In this document: positions 22,440 to 32,436 of the stretch, piece after piece | Layout: each line of letters begins with the position of its first letter | Position numbering within the stretch: position 1 is the stretch's first letter | NCBI RefSeq assembly: GCF_018729255.1 | Contig: NZ_CP076060.1 | Coordinates: 186,001-250,000 of the forward strand | Length of the DNA: 64,000 nt | Source: Cupriavidus sp. EM10 | GTDB taxonomy: Bacteria; Pseudomonadota; Gammaproteobacteria; Burkholderiales; Burkholderiaceae | Direction of reading: 5' to 3' | Translations under genes and position numbers: made by a program | The notes under the pieces: model-generated | Told to the model about the DNA's origin: nothing | Database searches by the model: none | Seen by the model: only the letters and a program-made list of their open reading frames with translations

Positions 22440-22561
22440 TTTGCCCTCACCCCCGGCCCCTCTCCCGCCGTGCGGGAGAGGGGAGCACACCAAAGGCGGT
22501 TGATAATCCCCTGGTTTTCTCCCCTCTCCCGCTTGCGGGAGAGGGGCGGGGTGAGGGCAAA
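22440..22561. repeat. composite REP/BIME-like element
   Basis: Two palindromic units face each other. The outer ends are an exact 11-bp inverted repeat, TTTGCCCTCAC (22440-22450) and GTGAGGGCAAA (22551-22561). Each unit has a core hairpin CCCCTCTCCCGC / GCGGGAGAGGGG, and a 40-base AT-richer spacer separates them. It fills most of the thiE-thioesterase gap. Confidence 0.88.
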
Positions 22562-22573
22562 GCGCCTCAAAAT

Positions 22574-22606
22574 CCCCAACACGCCCCCAACACGCCCCCA
22601 ACACGC
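22574..22606. repeat. three perfect 11-bp tandem repeats
   Basis: CCCCAACACGC occurs three times head to tail with no mismatch, directly after the composite palindrome. Confidence 0.9.
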
Positions 22607-22721
22607 TGGGCGCTAACCGGCCATCCCCGCTAGCCACCCCGCGGCCATCCGCATATCCTCTCCCTTCCAACGGAAACAGGACGAGGTTCCGCCATACGGA
22701 ACCCGCAGAGAGGAAACAGCA

Positions 22722-23156
22722 GTGAACGAGATCATCCCCGCCGCCCCGGGCACGCCCGAGAAGCCCTACTTCGGTATCGAGATTCCGCTGATGCGCCTGC
22801 TGGGCCTGCAGCCGGTGCATATGGAGGAAGGACTATGCCGCACGCGCCTGCCGGCCAGCCCGAATGTGGTGAACAGCCGCGGTGACGTGCATGGCGGGAC
22901 GCTGATGGCCGTGCTCGATTTCACCCTGAGCGGCGCGGCGCGCTCGCATGCGCCGCTGGACGTGGGTGTGATCACGATCGACATGTCGACCCATTTCCTG
23001 GCCGCGGCGCGCGGCGAACTCACGTTCGAGGCGCGCATCCTGCGCCGGGGCGCCAAGATCGCCTTCTGCGAGGGCGAGGCCCGCGACGCATCGGGCACCA
23101 TCTGCTGCGTGGCCCGGGCGTCGTTCAAGCTGGTGCAGCTGGCTGGCGGGAACTAG
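22722..23156 (+). CDS. PaaI-family hotdog thioesterase
   Basis: Predicted acyl-CoA thioesterase of the hotdog fold, 144 aa. The signature VNSRGDVHGGTLMAVLDFT carries the conserved HGG and the acidic residue of this family, followed by VITIDMSTHFLAAARG. It starts with GTG after a strong AGAGAGGAAAC ribosome-binding site. The substrate is unknown. Convergent with the next gene, with a 6-bp gap. Confidence 0.88.
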   Translation: MNEIIPAAPGTPEKPYFGIEIPLMRLLGLQPVHMEEGLCRTRLPASPNVVNSRGDVHGGTLMAVLDFTLSGAARSHAPLDVGVITIDMSTHFLAAARGELTFEARILRRGAKIAFCEGEARDASGTICCVARASFKLVQLAGGN

Positions 23157-23162
23157 GCTTCC

Positions 23163-23618
23163 CTATTCGTCGACTGCGTCAGCCGGCCCTTGCGCCGCCC
23201 GGTACACCGCCACAAACCTTGCGCGCTCGGTGATGCCATAGTCGCCGGGCGCGTATTGCATCAGCCAGTCGCCGGGCTTGCCGGTCAGCACGTCGCCGCC
23301 CGCCGAGCGTTCGATCGCGAACGCATGCGGCATTTCCTTGACCAGCACGGGCACGGGCTTGTTGCGATAGGGGCCCGGCTGGCCGTGCGCGTTCGGCCCC
23401 ACGGCCACGTAGCGCGCATCGAAGCGCTCGCGCGACACTACCCAGCGGTCGCCGGTGGCGCCCGTCACGATGGCGTCGGCACGCTGGTAGCGGTTAGGCC
23501 CCTCGCGGCTGATCAGCTCGCCGGGCTCGGCGGCAAACGCCACCTGCACCGTTTCATCCTTCACATACCAGCGCGCGGCGGGGTCGTCGCGCAGGTCGAT
23601 ATCTTTCAGCGTTTCCAT
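23163..23618 (-). CDS. PGDYG-domain protein of unknown function
   Basis: A 151-residue soluble protein containing the eponymous PGDYGI motif near residue 123 and PGDWLMQYAPG just before it. It has two similar halves, each with a KDETV/PVLVKEMPHAF-like strand and a GELISREG / GGDVLTGKPGDW turn, suggestive of an internal duplication. It lies 12 bp downstream of thiD on the same strand. Function is not known. Confidence 0.8.
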   Translation of the reverse strand: METLKDIDLRDDPAARWYVKDETVQVAFAAEPGELISREGPNRYQRADAIVTGATGDRWVVSRERFDARYVAVGPNAHGQPGPYRNKPVPVLVKEMPHAFAIERSAGGDVLTGKPGDWLMQYAPGDYGITERARFVAVYRAAQGPADAVDE

Positions 23619-23630
23619 GGTGGCTCCGGG

Positions 23631-24461
23631 TCAGCCCAGCTGGCGCGGGGCGAAGCTGTGGTTCAGCGGGCCGTTGCCGGCACCGAGGCGCAGTTGCGCG
23701 CCGGCCGCGATGGCCTGCGCCACGTAGTCGAGCGCAGTGCCCACGGCGTCGGGCAGCGCGTCGCCGCGCGCCAGTTGCGACGCGATGGCCGCCGCCAGCG
23801 TGCAGCCGGTGCCGTGCAGGTTGGGGGTGTCGATGCGCGGATGCGTGTAGACGCGCGTGGTGCCGTCGGCCAGCATCAGCAGGTCGTCCAGGCCGGTGGC
23901 GTGGGGGCCGTCGTCTTCCAGGTGGCCGCCCTTGAGCAGCACGGCCTGGCAGCCCATGGCCAGCAGGTCGGCGGCAGCGGCTTCCATCTCGGCGCGGCGC
24001 GCGATACGGCGGCCCAGCAGGTACGACGCCTCGGGCAGGTTCGGCGTGACCAGGATGGCGCGCGGAAACAGCAGCTTCACCATGGCCTGGCTGGTGGCGT
24101 CGTCGGACAGCGTGGCGCCCGACGTGGAGATCATTACCGGGTCGACCACCAGCTTGCGGATGCCGTGGCGATCCACCGCGCCGGCCACGGCCTCGACGAT
24201 GGCCGCCGTGCCCAGCATGCCGGTCTTGGCGGCGTCCACGCCGATGTCGCTGGCCACGGCATCGATCTGCGCGGCCACCATGTCGGCCGGAATGGCGTGG
24301 ACCCCGGTCACGCCCAGCGTGTTCTGGGCCGTGATGGCGGTGATCGCGCTCATGCCAAAGCAGCCGAGGGCGGCAAACGTCTTCAGGTCCGCCTGGATGC
24401 CGGCGCCGCCGCCGGAGTCGGAACCGGCGATGGTCAGGGTGCGGGGTGGCGTGGGGAGCAT
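23631..24461 (-). CDS. thiD: hydroxymethylpyrimidine / phosphomethylpyrimidine kinase
   Basis: Phosphorylates HMP and HMP-phosphate to HMP-diphosphate for ThiE. The 276-residue ribokinase-fold protein has [20 protein letters not shown] at the start, [28 protein letters not shown] and the C-terminal [11 protein letters not shown] with its catalytic Cys/Gly anion hole. It is complete, in contrast to the kinase-like remnant on ThiE. Transcribed away from ahcY. Confidence 0.95.
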   Translation of the reverse strand: MLPTPPRTLTIAGSDSGGGAGIQADLKTFAALGCFGMSAITAITAQNTLGVTGVHAIPADMVAAQIDAVASDIGVDAAKTGMLGTAAIVEAVAGAVDRHGIRKLVVDPVMISTSGATLSDDATSQAMVKLLFPRAILVTPNLPEASYLLGRRIARRAEMEAAAADLLAMGCQAVLLKGGHLEDDGPHATGLDDLLMLADGTTRVYTHPRIDTPNLHGTGCTLAAAIASQLARGDALPDAVGTALDYVAQAIAAGAQLRLGAGNGPLNHSFAPRQLG

Positions 24462-24564
24462 GTGCAAGGCGGGAACGGAACGGGAACGGTCGGAAACGAG
24501 AAAGCGGGAAAAATTCTGCCATTTCTGCCCGCTGGCGGCGGACAGGCACGCTACAATACCGCCA

Positions 24565-24630
24565 CTCCGAGGAGCGTTGCAACGGATGCCCTGCCATCCG
24601 CCAGGCTCGGAATGTTTCAACGGCGCTCGC
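24565..24630 (+). promoter_or_regulatory. SAH riboswitch before ahcY
   Basis: The leader matches the S-adenosylhomocysteine aptamer plan. P1 is CCGAG (24567-24571) with CTCGG (24606-24610). P2 is CGGATG / CATCCG (24583-24600). A pseudoknot pairs GAGCG (24572-24576) with CGCTC (24624-24628). A TACAAT -10 box lies just upstream (24552-24557). In this class SAH binding turns expression on, so toxic SAH induces its own hydrolase. About 150 bases separate the aptamer from the ahcY start. Confidence 0.93.
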
Positions 24631-24783
24631 TGTTCCGTGGTTCGCACGGGGCGCGAGTCGACCTGTCTGCCCGTCATGGCCTCCACCTGAGCCGCCCATG
24701 GCGCGGCCCAGGCCCTGAGTTGTGCATGGGCCCACCCTGTCTCTCTCGTCCCGCGTATGCGCCACTCTTACATCGGAGTGAAC

Positions 24784-26202
<1,419 letters not shown>

Positions 26203-26228
26203 TCGGCCCCGGTTCCTCTTCCCCTGGG

Positions 26229-26276
26229 TTGCTCCCCTCTTCCGCCCTGCGGGAGAGGGGCCGGGGGTGAGGGCAG
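26229..26276. repeat. REP-like palindrome inside the ahcY-metF run
   Basis: TTGCTCCCCTCTTCCGC faces GCGGGAGAGGGG followed by the GTGAGGGCA outer arm. One unit of the dispersed family, here between co-directional genes. Confidence 0.82.
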
Positions 26277-26348
26277 GGCATCCACCGCGCGATGCGGCCT
26301 GGCCGGGTCGCGCGGCCATCGACATCACCTAAGAACAAAGGAGTCCCA

Positions 26349-26696
26349 ATGAGACTGTTGGCCGTCTGGATCATCAACGCCGCCTCGCTGTTCCTGGTGA
26401 GCTACCTGCTCAGCGGTATCGAACTCCGTGGCTTTGGTTCGGCAATGGTCGCCGCGCTGGTGCTGGGCCTGGTCAATACGCTGATCCGGCCGATCCTGGT
26501 CATCCTGACCCTGCCGGTGACGCTGCTGACGCTGGGGCTGTTCATCTTCGTCATCAACGCGATGCTGTTCATGTTCGTCGGCAACCTGCTGCAGGGGTTT
26601 GTCGTGTCGGGATTTGGCGCCGCGCTGATCGGCTCGATTCTCTACAGCGTGATCTCCACGACGCTCGCCAGCGTACTGCTGGGCGACCGGGACTGA
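26349..26696 (+). CDS. phage_holin_4_2-type small membrane protein
   Basis: A 115-residue integral membrane protein with about four hydrophobic helices (residues 3-23, 30-50, 55-80, 86-108), of the family named after mycobacteriophage holins. The start follows AAAGGAG. No lysis or phage genes are near. It sits between ahcY and metF, an order I recall as conserved in Burkholderiaceae, which argues for a housekeeping membrane role that is not known. Confidence 0.85.
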   Translation: MRLLAVWIINAASLFLVSYLLSGIELRGFGSAMVAALVLGLVNTLIRPILVILTLPVTLLTLGLFIFVINAMLFMFVGNLLQGFVVSGFGAALIGSILYSVISTTLASVLLGDRD

Positions 26697-26742
26697 GCGC
26701 GACTGAATTTCTTCGGGGCGCCGCGCGTGCGGCGTGCCAACC

Positions 26743-27573
26743 ATGACTGATCGCTACTACAGCTTCGAATTCTTCCCGCCCAAGACGGCGGAGGGCGCCG
26801 AGAAACTGCGCGCCACGCGCACCCAGCTGGCACCGCTGCAGCCGAAGTACATCTCGGTGACGTTCGGTGCCGGCGGCACCACGCAGCAGGGCACGCTGGA
26901 CGCCGTGCTGGAAATCCAGCGCGAGGGCATCGAGGCCGCCCCGCACCTGTCGTGCGTGGGCTCGTCGCGCGAGAGCATCCGCGACATCCTCAAGACCTAT
27001 CGCGACGGCGGCATCCGCCATATCGTGGCGCTGCGTGGCGACATGCCGTCGGGCATGGGCGAGATCGGCGAATTCCGCTACGCCAACGAGCTGGTCGAAT
27101 TCATCCGCGCGGAAACCGGCGACTGGTTCAACATCGAGGTGGCGGCCTATCCCGAGTACCACCCGCAGGCCCGCTCGCCGCGCCACGACCTGGAAAACTT
27201 CGTGCGCAAGGTGCGGGCCGGCGCCAATTCCGCCATCACGCAGTACTTCTTCAACGCCGACGCCTACTTCCGCTTCGTCGACGACGTGCGCGCGATGGGC
27301 GTGGACGTACCGATCGTGCCCGGCATCATGCCGATCACCAACCATTCGCAGCTGATGCGCTTTTCCGAGATGTGCGGCGCCGAAGTGCCGCGCTGGGTGG
27401 CGAAGCGGCTTGAATCGTTCGGCGACGACAGGGAGTCGATCCGCGCATTCGGCCTGGACGTGGTGACGGCGCTGTGCGAGCGCCTGCTGGCAGCGGGCGT
27501 GCCGGGGCTGCACTTCTACACGCTGAACACGGCCGGCGCCACCAAGGCGATCTGGCAGCGCCTGAAGCTGTAA
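26743..27573 (+). CDS. metF: methylenetetrahydrofolate reductase
   Basis: FAD enzyme reducing 5,10-methylene-THF to 5-methyl-THF, the methyl donor for methionine. The 276-residue TIM barrel has FEFFPPKTAEG, SVTFGAGGTTQQGT, ALRGDMP, NIEVAAYPEYHP and PIVPGIMPITN. The ATG before TDRYYSF is preferred to a GTG nine bases earlier. With metK and ahcY it completes three steps of the methyl cycle in this window. Confidence 0.96.
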   Translation: MTDRYYSFEFFPPKTAEGAEKLRATRTQLAPLQPKYISVTFGAGGTTQQGTLDAVLEIQREGIEAAPHLSCVGSSRESIRDILKTYRDGGIRHIVALRGDMPSGMGEIGEFRYANELVEFIRAETGDWFNIEVAAYPEYHPQARSPRHDLENFVRKVRAGANSAITQYFFNADAYFRFVDDVRAMGVDVPIVPGIMPITNHSQLMRFSEMCGAEVPRWVAKRLESFGDDRESIRAFGLDVVTALCERLLAAGVPGLHFYTLNTAGATKAIWQRLKL

Positions 27574-27618
27574 GGGCGCGGCTCGCTGGCAGTGGCCGTT
27601 GGTGGCATACTCGCCGCC

Positions 27619-28392
27619 ATGGTCACCGCCACCTTCCGTTTCTACGAGGAACTGAACGATTTTCTGGCGCCGTCGCAGCGCCGCCGGGACCTGTCGTGCC
27701 CCTGTGCGCGTGCCGCCACGGTCAAGCACATGATCGAGGCGTTGGGCGTGCCACATACCGAGGTGGAACTGATCCTCGTGAATGGCGAATCGGCGCCGTT
27801 CGCTCGCATCGTCGAAGACGGCGATCGCGTAGCCGTTTATCCAAAATTCGAATCCCTCGACGTCACGCCGCTGCTGCGCGTGCGCGAGCATCCGTTGCGC
27901 AGCCTCCGCTTCATCGCCGATGCCCATCTGGGCGGCCTGGCGCACCTGCTGCGCATGACCGGCTTCGACACGCTCTACGACAACCACTTCGAAGACAGCG
28001 AAATTGCCCGCATTGCCGCCAGCGAGCAGCGCATCGTGCTGACGCGCGACCGCGAACTGCTGAAGCGGCGCGAGATCACCCACGGCTGCTATGTGCGGGC
28101 GATCAAGTCGTCGCTGCAGGCGCGCGAGATCTTCGCCCGGCTCGACCTGGCGCGCAGCGCCCGGCCATTCTCGCTATGCCTGACCTGCAACGTGCCGCTC
28201 CAGCGGATCGACAAGCCCGACGCGCAAGGCCGCGTGCCCGACGGCGTCTTCGACCGCCACGAGCGGTTTGTCACCTGCCCGCATTGTCGGCGGGTGTTCT
28301 GGGAAGGCTCGCACTGGAAACGGATGCGCGAGCTGGTGGATGCGCTGACGCAGGGGCCGGGGACGAACGCGGAAGCCACGCCTGCGGGCTGA
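27619..28392 (+). CDS. ubiquitin-like plus Mut7-C RNase-domain protein
   Basis: A 257-residue two-domain protein. Residues about 1-90 resemble the Ub-Mut7C domain (TVKHMIEALGVPHTEVELIL, GDRVAVYPKFESL). Residues 95-250 are Mut7-C, a PIN-like fold with RFIADAHLGGLAHLLRMTGFDT and LTRDRELLKRR acidic clusters, ending in a zinc ribbon with CLTC and CPHC. The PIN fold suggests RNase activity, but no substrate is established. Close downstream of metF (45 bp). Confidence 0.85.
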   Translation: MVTATFRFYEELNDFLAPSQRRRDLSCPCARAATVKHMIEALGVPHTEVELILVNGESAPFARIVEDGDRVAVYPKFESLDVTPLLRVREHPLRSLRFIADAHLGGLAHLLRMTGFDTLYDNHFEDSEIARIAASEQRIVLTRDRELLKRREITHGCYVRAIKSSLQAREIFARLDLARSARPFSLCLTCNVPLQRIDKPDAQGRVPDGVFDRHERFVTCPHCRRVFWEGSHWKRMRELVDALTQGPGTNAEATPAG

Positions 28393-28406
28393 CGCGGCTG
28401 GTTTTC

Positions 28407-29075
28407 CTACCTGACACCCGATTCGGTCACCAACCAGTCCATCGGCAGGTCGTGCGCCTGCGCAACAAGCGGGATCTCGCAGGCGTCGAAGCCGATGCCG
28501 ATGGCGATCGGGGTGGCGCCCAGGCCGGCCAGGGCCGCCAGCGTGCGGTCGTAGAAGCCGCCGCCATAACCTAGGCGGAACTTGTTGGCGCTGAAACCGA
28601 CACAGGGTATGAGCAGCGCGTCGGGCGTCACGGCCTTGGTGCCATCGGGTACCGGAATGCCGTAGTGGCCGGCGCGCATCGTCGTGTCTGGGGTCCAGAA
28701 ATGGAAGTCGAGCGGCGTGCCCGGGGCCGACACCACGGGCAGGGCGGCCACGCGGCCGGGCATGGCGCCCAGCCAGCGGGCCACCGTGCCGCGTGCGTCG
28801 AATTCCTGCTGGATCGGCCAGTAGAACCCCAGCTTCTGCACGCCCAGGCGTTCCAGCAGGGGCCCCAGTGCGCGGTCGATGGCGGCGTCGGCCGCGGCGC
28901 GGTCGGGCAGCGCGGCACGCCGCGCCAGGAGGTCGCGGCGCAGGGCGCGGCGGTCGGCTGAAAGGTCGGCGGAAGGGTCGGCGGAAGGGTCGTTGGACGG
29001 GTCGGCCGGCTGGTCCGTGCCGGCGCGGAATTGACGGGCGTCAGGCCCGTTGTCCGGGGCTTGGGATGGTGGCAT
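28407..29075 (-). CDS. 5-formyltetrahydrofolate cyclo-ligase
   Basis: ATP-dependent conversion of 5-formyl-THF to 5,10-methenyl-THF. The 222-residue protein has the family signature GYGGGFYDRTLAAL near residue 170 and IPCVGFSANKFRLG before it. An N-terminal extension of about 35 residues is built partly on four 12-bp DNA repeats (28953-29000) that encode Ala-Asp-Pro-Ser-like tetrapeptides; the enzyme domain begins near DRRALRRDLLARR. The ATG at 29075 or a TTG at 29084 could start it; neither has a clear ribosome-binding site. Confidence 0.9.
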   Translation of the reverse strand: MPPSQAPDNGPDARQFRAGTDQPADPSNDPSADPSADLSADRRALRRDLLARRAALPDRAAADAAIDRALGPLLERLGVQKLGFYWPIQQEFDARGTVARWLGAMPGRVAALPVVSAPGTPLDFHFWTPDTTMRAGHYGIPVPDGTKAVTPDALLIPCVGFSANKFRLGYGGGFYDRTLAALAGLGATPIAIGIGFDACEIPLVAQAHDLPMDWLVTESGVR

Positions 29076-29176
29076 GGCGTGCAATAATGGCCGCGATCAG
29101 ACAATCAGAGACAAATGAAGGATGCGTGCCTGTCTTCGGGAAAGGGCACGCGCCACCACATAAGGGATAGCCAAGA

Positions 29177-31144
29177 ATGTCGAAGGGAGTATATCTGCGC
29201 CGGGCCGGCCGTATCGCCTGGCTCGCGTTCGCAGGCGCGGTGCTGGCCATGCCGGCCTATGCGCAGAAGAAGCCGGCGCCGTCGCGTCCGGCGCCGCAGC
29301 AGCCGGCCGCGTCGACAATGATTCCGTCCAATCCGGACGACGCCTTCGTGGCGCTGCGCGAAGCGGCCCGCAAGAACGACGCCGACCGCGCCGCCGCCAT
29401 TTCGGCCACGCTGGTCGACTACCCGATTCCGTCGTACGTCGAGTACTTCCGCATCAAGCCGCAGATGTTCGACACCGGCGGCCAGGCGCGCATCGACGCG
29501 CCCGATGCCGAAGTGGCGGCGTTCCTGCAGCGGTACCAGGGCGAGGCGATTGCCGACCGCATGCGCAACGACTGGCTGCTGGTGCTGGGCAAGAAGCGCG
29601 ACTGGGCCAACTTCGACATCCAGTATCCGCAGTTCGTGCTCAAGGATGACACGCAGGTGGAGTGCTACGCGCTGCTGTCGAGGGCGCTCAAGGGCCAGAA
29701 CGTGGCCGCCGAGGCGCGCGCCACGCTGGTGGATCCGCGCTACTACGGCGATGGTTGCGTCGACCTGGTGAGCTACCTGGCGCAGAGCCAGCAGATCCAG
29801 CGCAGCGACGTGGCGTTCCAGGCACGTCAGGCGCTGGAGCAGAACTACACGACGCTGGCCGCCAAGATCGCCGCCGCCGTGCCGGATGCGCGCGTGGACA
29901 GCGATTCGCTGGCCACCGTGGTCAAGATGGCCCGCAACGACCCGTCGCAGGCCGCGTCGTACCTGAACACGATCGTCGGCACCCTGTCGCGCGACGAGCA
30001 GGGCGCCGCCTGGGGCGTCGTCGGCCAGTACGCGGCCAAGAAGCTGATGCCCGAAGCGTCCGGCTACTACCGCCGCCAGATGGACCTGGGCGGCAACCAG
30101 TGGCTGTCCGACGAATCGCAGGAATGGCGCGTGCGCGCTGCCCTGCGTCAGGGCGACTGGAAGCAGGTGCGCCAGTCGATCGAACTGATGCGCCCCGAGC
30201 TGCGCGCCAAGGACCCGGCCTGGACGTACTGGTTCGCCCGCGCGCTCAAGGCCGATGGCCGCACCGCCGAGGCCCAGGCGCAATTCCAGTCGATTGCCGG
30301 CCAGTTCAATTTCTACGGCCAGTTGGCCAGCGAGGAGCTTGGCAACCGGATTACCCTGCCGGCCCGCACCACGGTCAGCGACGCCGAGGCCATGGCCATG
30401 CGCACGCGCCCCGGCTTTGTCCGCGCGCAGAAGTTCTACGACCTGAACCTGCGCTTCGAGGGCAACCGCGAGTGGAACTGGGAACTGCGCGGCATGAACG
30501 ACCGCGAGCTGATCGCCGCCGCCGAGTACGCGCGCAAGGTCGAACTGCTGGACCGCACGGTCAATACGTCGGACCGTACGAAGGCCGAACATGATTTCGC
30601 CCAGCGCTTTCCGATGCCGTATCGCGACATCATGCAGCGGGCCACCGACGACGTGGGCCTGGACATGGCCTGGGCGTACGGCCTGATCCGCCAGGAATCG
30701 CGCTTCATCATGAACGCGCGGTCGTCGGCGGGCGCGCACGGCCTGATGCAGGTGATGCCGGCCACGGCCAAGTACGTGGCCAAGAAAATCGGCATGGCGG
30801 ACTTCTCGCCGTCGATGATGAGCGATCCGAACATCAATATCCTGCTCGGTACAAATTACATGAGCATGGTACTGACGGACCTCGACAGTTCATGGACACT
30901 GGCCTCGGCGGGCTACAACGCCGGCCCGGGACGCCCGAAATCATGGCGTTCCAGCCTGTCGCGGCCCGTGGAAGGCGCGATCTTTGCAGAGACGATCCCG
31001 TTCACGGAAACGCGAACTTATGTCAAGAATGTGCTTTCCAACGCCACGTACTATGCTGCATTGATGAGTGGCCGTCCCCAGTCGCTGAAAGACCGGCTCG
31101 GGGTGGTCGCACCGTCCTCGGTCACGACGACCAGCCTGCCCTGA
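29177..31144 (+). CDS. soluble lytic murein transglycosylase (Slt70-like)
   Basis: Periplasmic peptidoglycan hydrolase making 1,6-anhydromuropeptides. The 655-residue protein has a signal peptide (about residues 1-29, ending PAYAQ), a Lys/Pro-rich linker, a long superhelical U-domain, and a C-terminal catalytic domain with the Glu in LIRQESRF, then SSAGAHGLMQVMPATA and SAGYNAGPGRP. Length fits Slt70 (645 aa). Divergent from the cyclo-ligase gene with a 101-bp gap. Confidence 0.94.
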   Translation: MSKGVYLRRAGRIAWLAFAGAVLAMPAYAQKKPAPSRPAPQQPAASTMIPSNPDDAFVALREAARKNDADRAAAISATLVDYPIPSYVEYFRIKPQMFDTGGQARIDAPDAEVAAFLQRYQGEAIADRMRNDWLLVLGKKRDWANFDIQYPQFVLKDDTQVECYALLSRALKGQNVAAEARATLVDPRYYGDGCVDLVSYLAQSQQIQRSDVAFQARQALEQNYTTLAAKIAAAVPDARVDSDSLATVVKMARNDPSQAASYLNTIVGTLSRDEQGAAWGVVGQYAAKKLMPEASGYYRRQMDLGGNQWLSDESQEWRVRAALRQGDWKQVRQSIELMRPELRAKDPAWTYWFARALKADGRTAEAQAQFQSIAGQFNFYGQLASEELGNRITLPARTTVSDAEAMAMRTRPGFVRAQKFYDLNLRFEGNREWNWELRGMNDRELIAAAEYARKVELLDRTVNTSDRTKAEHDFAQRFPMPYRDIMQRATDDVGLDMAWAYGLIRQESRFIMNARSSAGAHGLMQVMPATAKYVAKKIGMADFSPSMMSDPNINILLGTNYMSMVLTDLDSSWTLASAGYNAGPGRPKSWRSSLSRPVEGAIFAETIPFTETRTYVKNVLSNATYYAALMSGRPQSLKDRLGVVAPSSVTTTSLP

Positions 31145-31215
31145 CCCGGTGGCTCCGTGACCCTCGGGGACGCATGCATCGCGCAAGCGTCACACGAAAC
31201 GTCACGGAGCCCACC

Positions 31216-32238
31216 ATGAAGACCAGCAACGTCCTAGTTGTCGGGGGCGCCGGTTTCATCGGCAGCCACCTCGTGTCCCGCCTGGCCGGCGCGGCGTCCG
31301 CCTCCGGCGCGCCGCTCGATCCGGCCACCAATCCCGATAGTCCCATCGCCCCCGACCGCATCGTGGTCGGCTCGCGCAGCGTCGAACATGCGCAGCACCT
31401 GCTGTTGCTGCCGCGCGTGGAAGTGACCGAACTCGGCCTGGCCGACGCGGCCTCGCTCGACGATGCGATCGGCCCGCTTGGCGTCGACGGCATCGTGGTC
31501 AACCTGGTGGGCATCCTGCATGGCGACCGCGGCGACCCGTACGGGCCGCAATTCGCTGCCGCGCATGTCGATCTGCCGCGCCAGCTGGTGGAGGCCTGCA
31601 ACCGCACCGGCGTTCGCCGCCTGATCCATATGAGCGCACTCGGCGCCGACCCGCAGGGGCCGTCGATGTACCTGCGCAGCAAGGGCGAGGGCGAGCGCAT
31701 CGTGCGCGAAAGCGGGCTGGACTGGACGATCTTCCGGCCATCGGTCGTGTTCGGTCCCGACGATCATTTCCTGAACCTGTTCGCCCAGTTGCAGCAGATG
31801 GCACCGGTGGTGCCGCTGGCGTGCGCCAACGCGCGCTTCCAGCCCGTGTTCGTGATGGACGTGGTGCAGGCCTTTGTCAATGCGATGGCCAACCCGTCGA
31901 CCATCGGGCAGGCCTACGAACTGGGCGGCCCGCAGGTGTACACGCTGGAGGAACTGGTCAAGTTCGCGGGCCGGGCGTCGGGCCATCCACGGCCGATCAT
32001 CGCCTTGCCCGACGCGCTGGCGCGCATGCAGGCCGCCGTGCTCGAACACATGCCGGGCGGCACGGTGCTGTCGCGCGACAACCTCGACTCGATGCGGCTG
32101 GACAACGTGCTGGGCCAGCCCATGGCGGCCGAGCTGGGCGTGCATCCGGTGAGCCTGGAGGTGGTGATGACCGACGTGCTGGCCGGACGCAGCCGGGACA
32201 CGTTCTTCCAGTCGATGCGCGGCAGCGTGCATCGCTGA
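31216..32238 (+). CDS. NAD(P)-binding epimerase-like protein, complex I NDUFA9 family
   Basis: Atypical short-chain dehydrogenase of 340 aa with the Rossmann motif VVGGAGFIGSHLV at the N-terminus and a YLRSKGEGERIV segment, matching the NDUFA9/YfcH-type group. Bacterial members are common in Burkholderiaceae; their exact role is not settled. The ATG follows CGGAG. The frame is open upstream inside the slt gene, but that part is a shadow. Confidence 0.85.
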   Translation: MKTSNVLVVGGAGFIGSHLVSRLAGAASASGAPLDPATNPDSPIAPDRIVVGSRSVEHAQHLLLLPRVEVTELGLADAASLDDAIGPLGVDGIVVNLVGILHGDRGDPYGPQFAAAHVDLPRQLVEACNRTGVRRLIHMSALGADPQGPSMYLRSKGEGERIVRESGLDWTIFRPSVVFGPDDHFLNLFAQLQQMAPVVPLACANARFQPVFVMDVVQAFVNAMANPSTIGQAYELGGPQVYTLEELVKFAGRASGHPRPIIALPDALARMQAAVLEHMPGGTVLSRDNLDSMRLDNVLGQPMAAELGVHPVSLEVVMTDVLAGRSRDTFFQSMRGSVHR

Positions 32239-32307
32239 GGCGGAGCCCGAAGCCAGTCGGCCTGCGCCGATGTGACTGGCGCTCACAGGCTTGCGAGCGC
32301 AATTCGT

Positions 32308-32336
32308 TTGGAGGCGGTGCGCCGGGTCGATAAAAT
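32308..32336 (+). promoter_or_regulatory. probable promoter for the gst-cca pair
   Basis: TTGGAG (32308-32313) and TAAAAT (32331-32336) are separated by exactly 17 bp, in the gap before the GST gene. The leader would be about 95 bases. Confidence 0.45.
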
Positions 32337-32436
32337 GTCTGGTTCGGGACGCCCGGCCGCGGGCCGGGGCCGCGTCCTCCGTTTTCTACTCTGTCCGTTC
32401 AATTTGTACGCCCGTTTCGCCCCCAAGGAATTCACG

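Noticed and set aside
22440..22561. CRISPR-like repeat array
   Set aside because: Only two inverted palindromic units, no regular spacers and no cas genes; a REP/BIME composite fits.
26349..26696. Prophage remnant at the holin-named gene
   Set aside because: No other phage gene is nearby and the gene sits in a conserved housekeeping neighbourhood.
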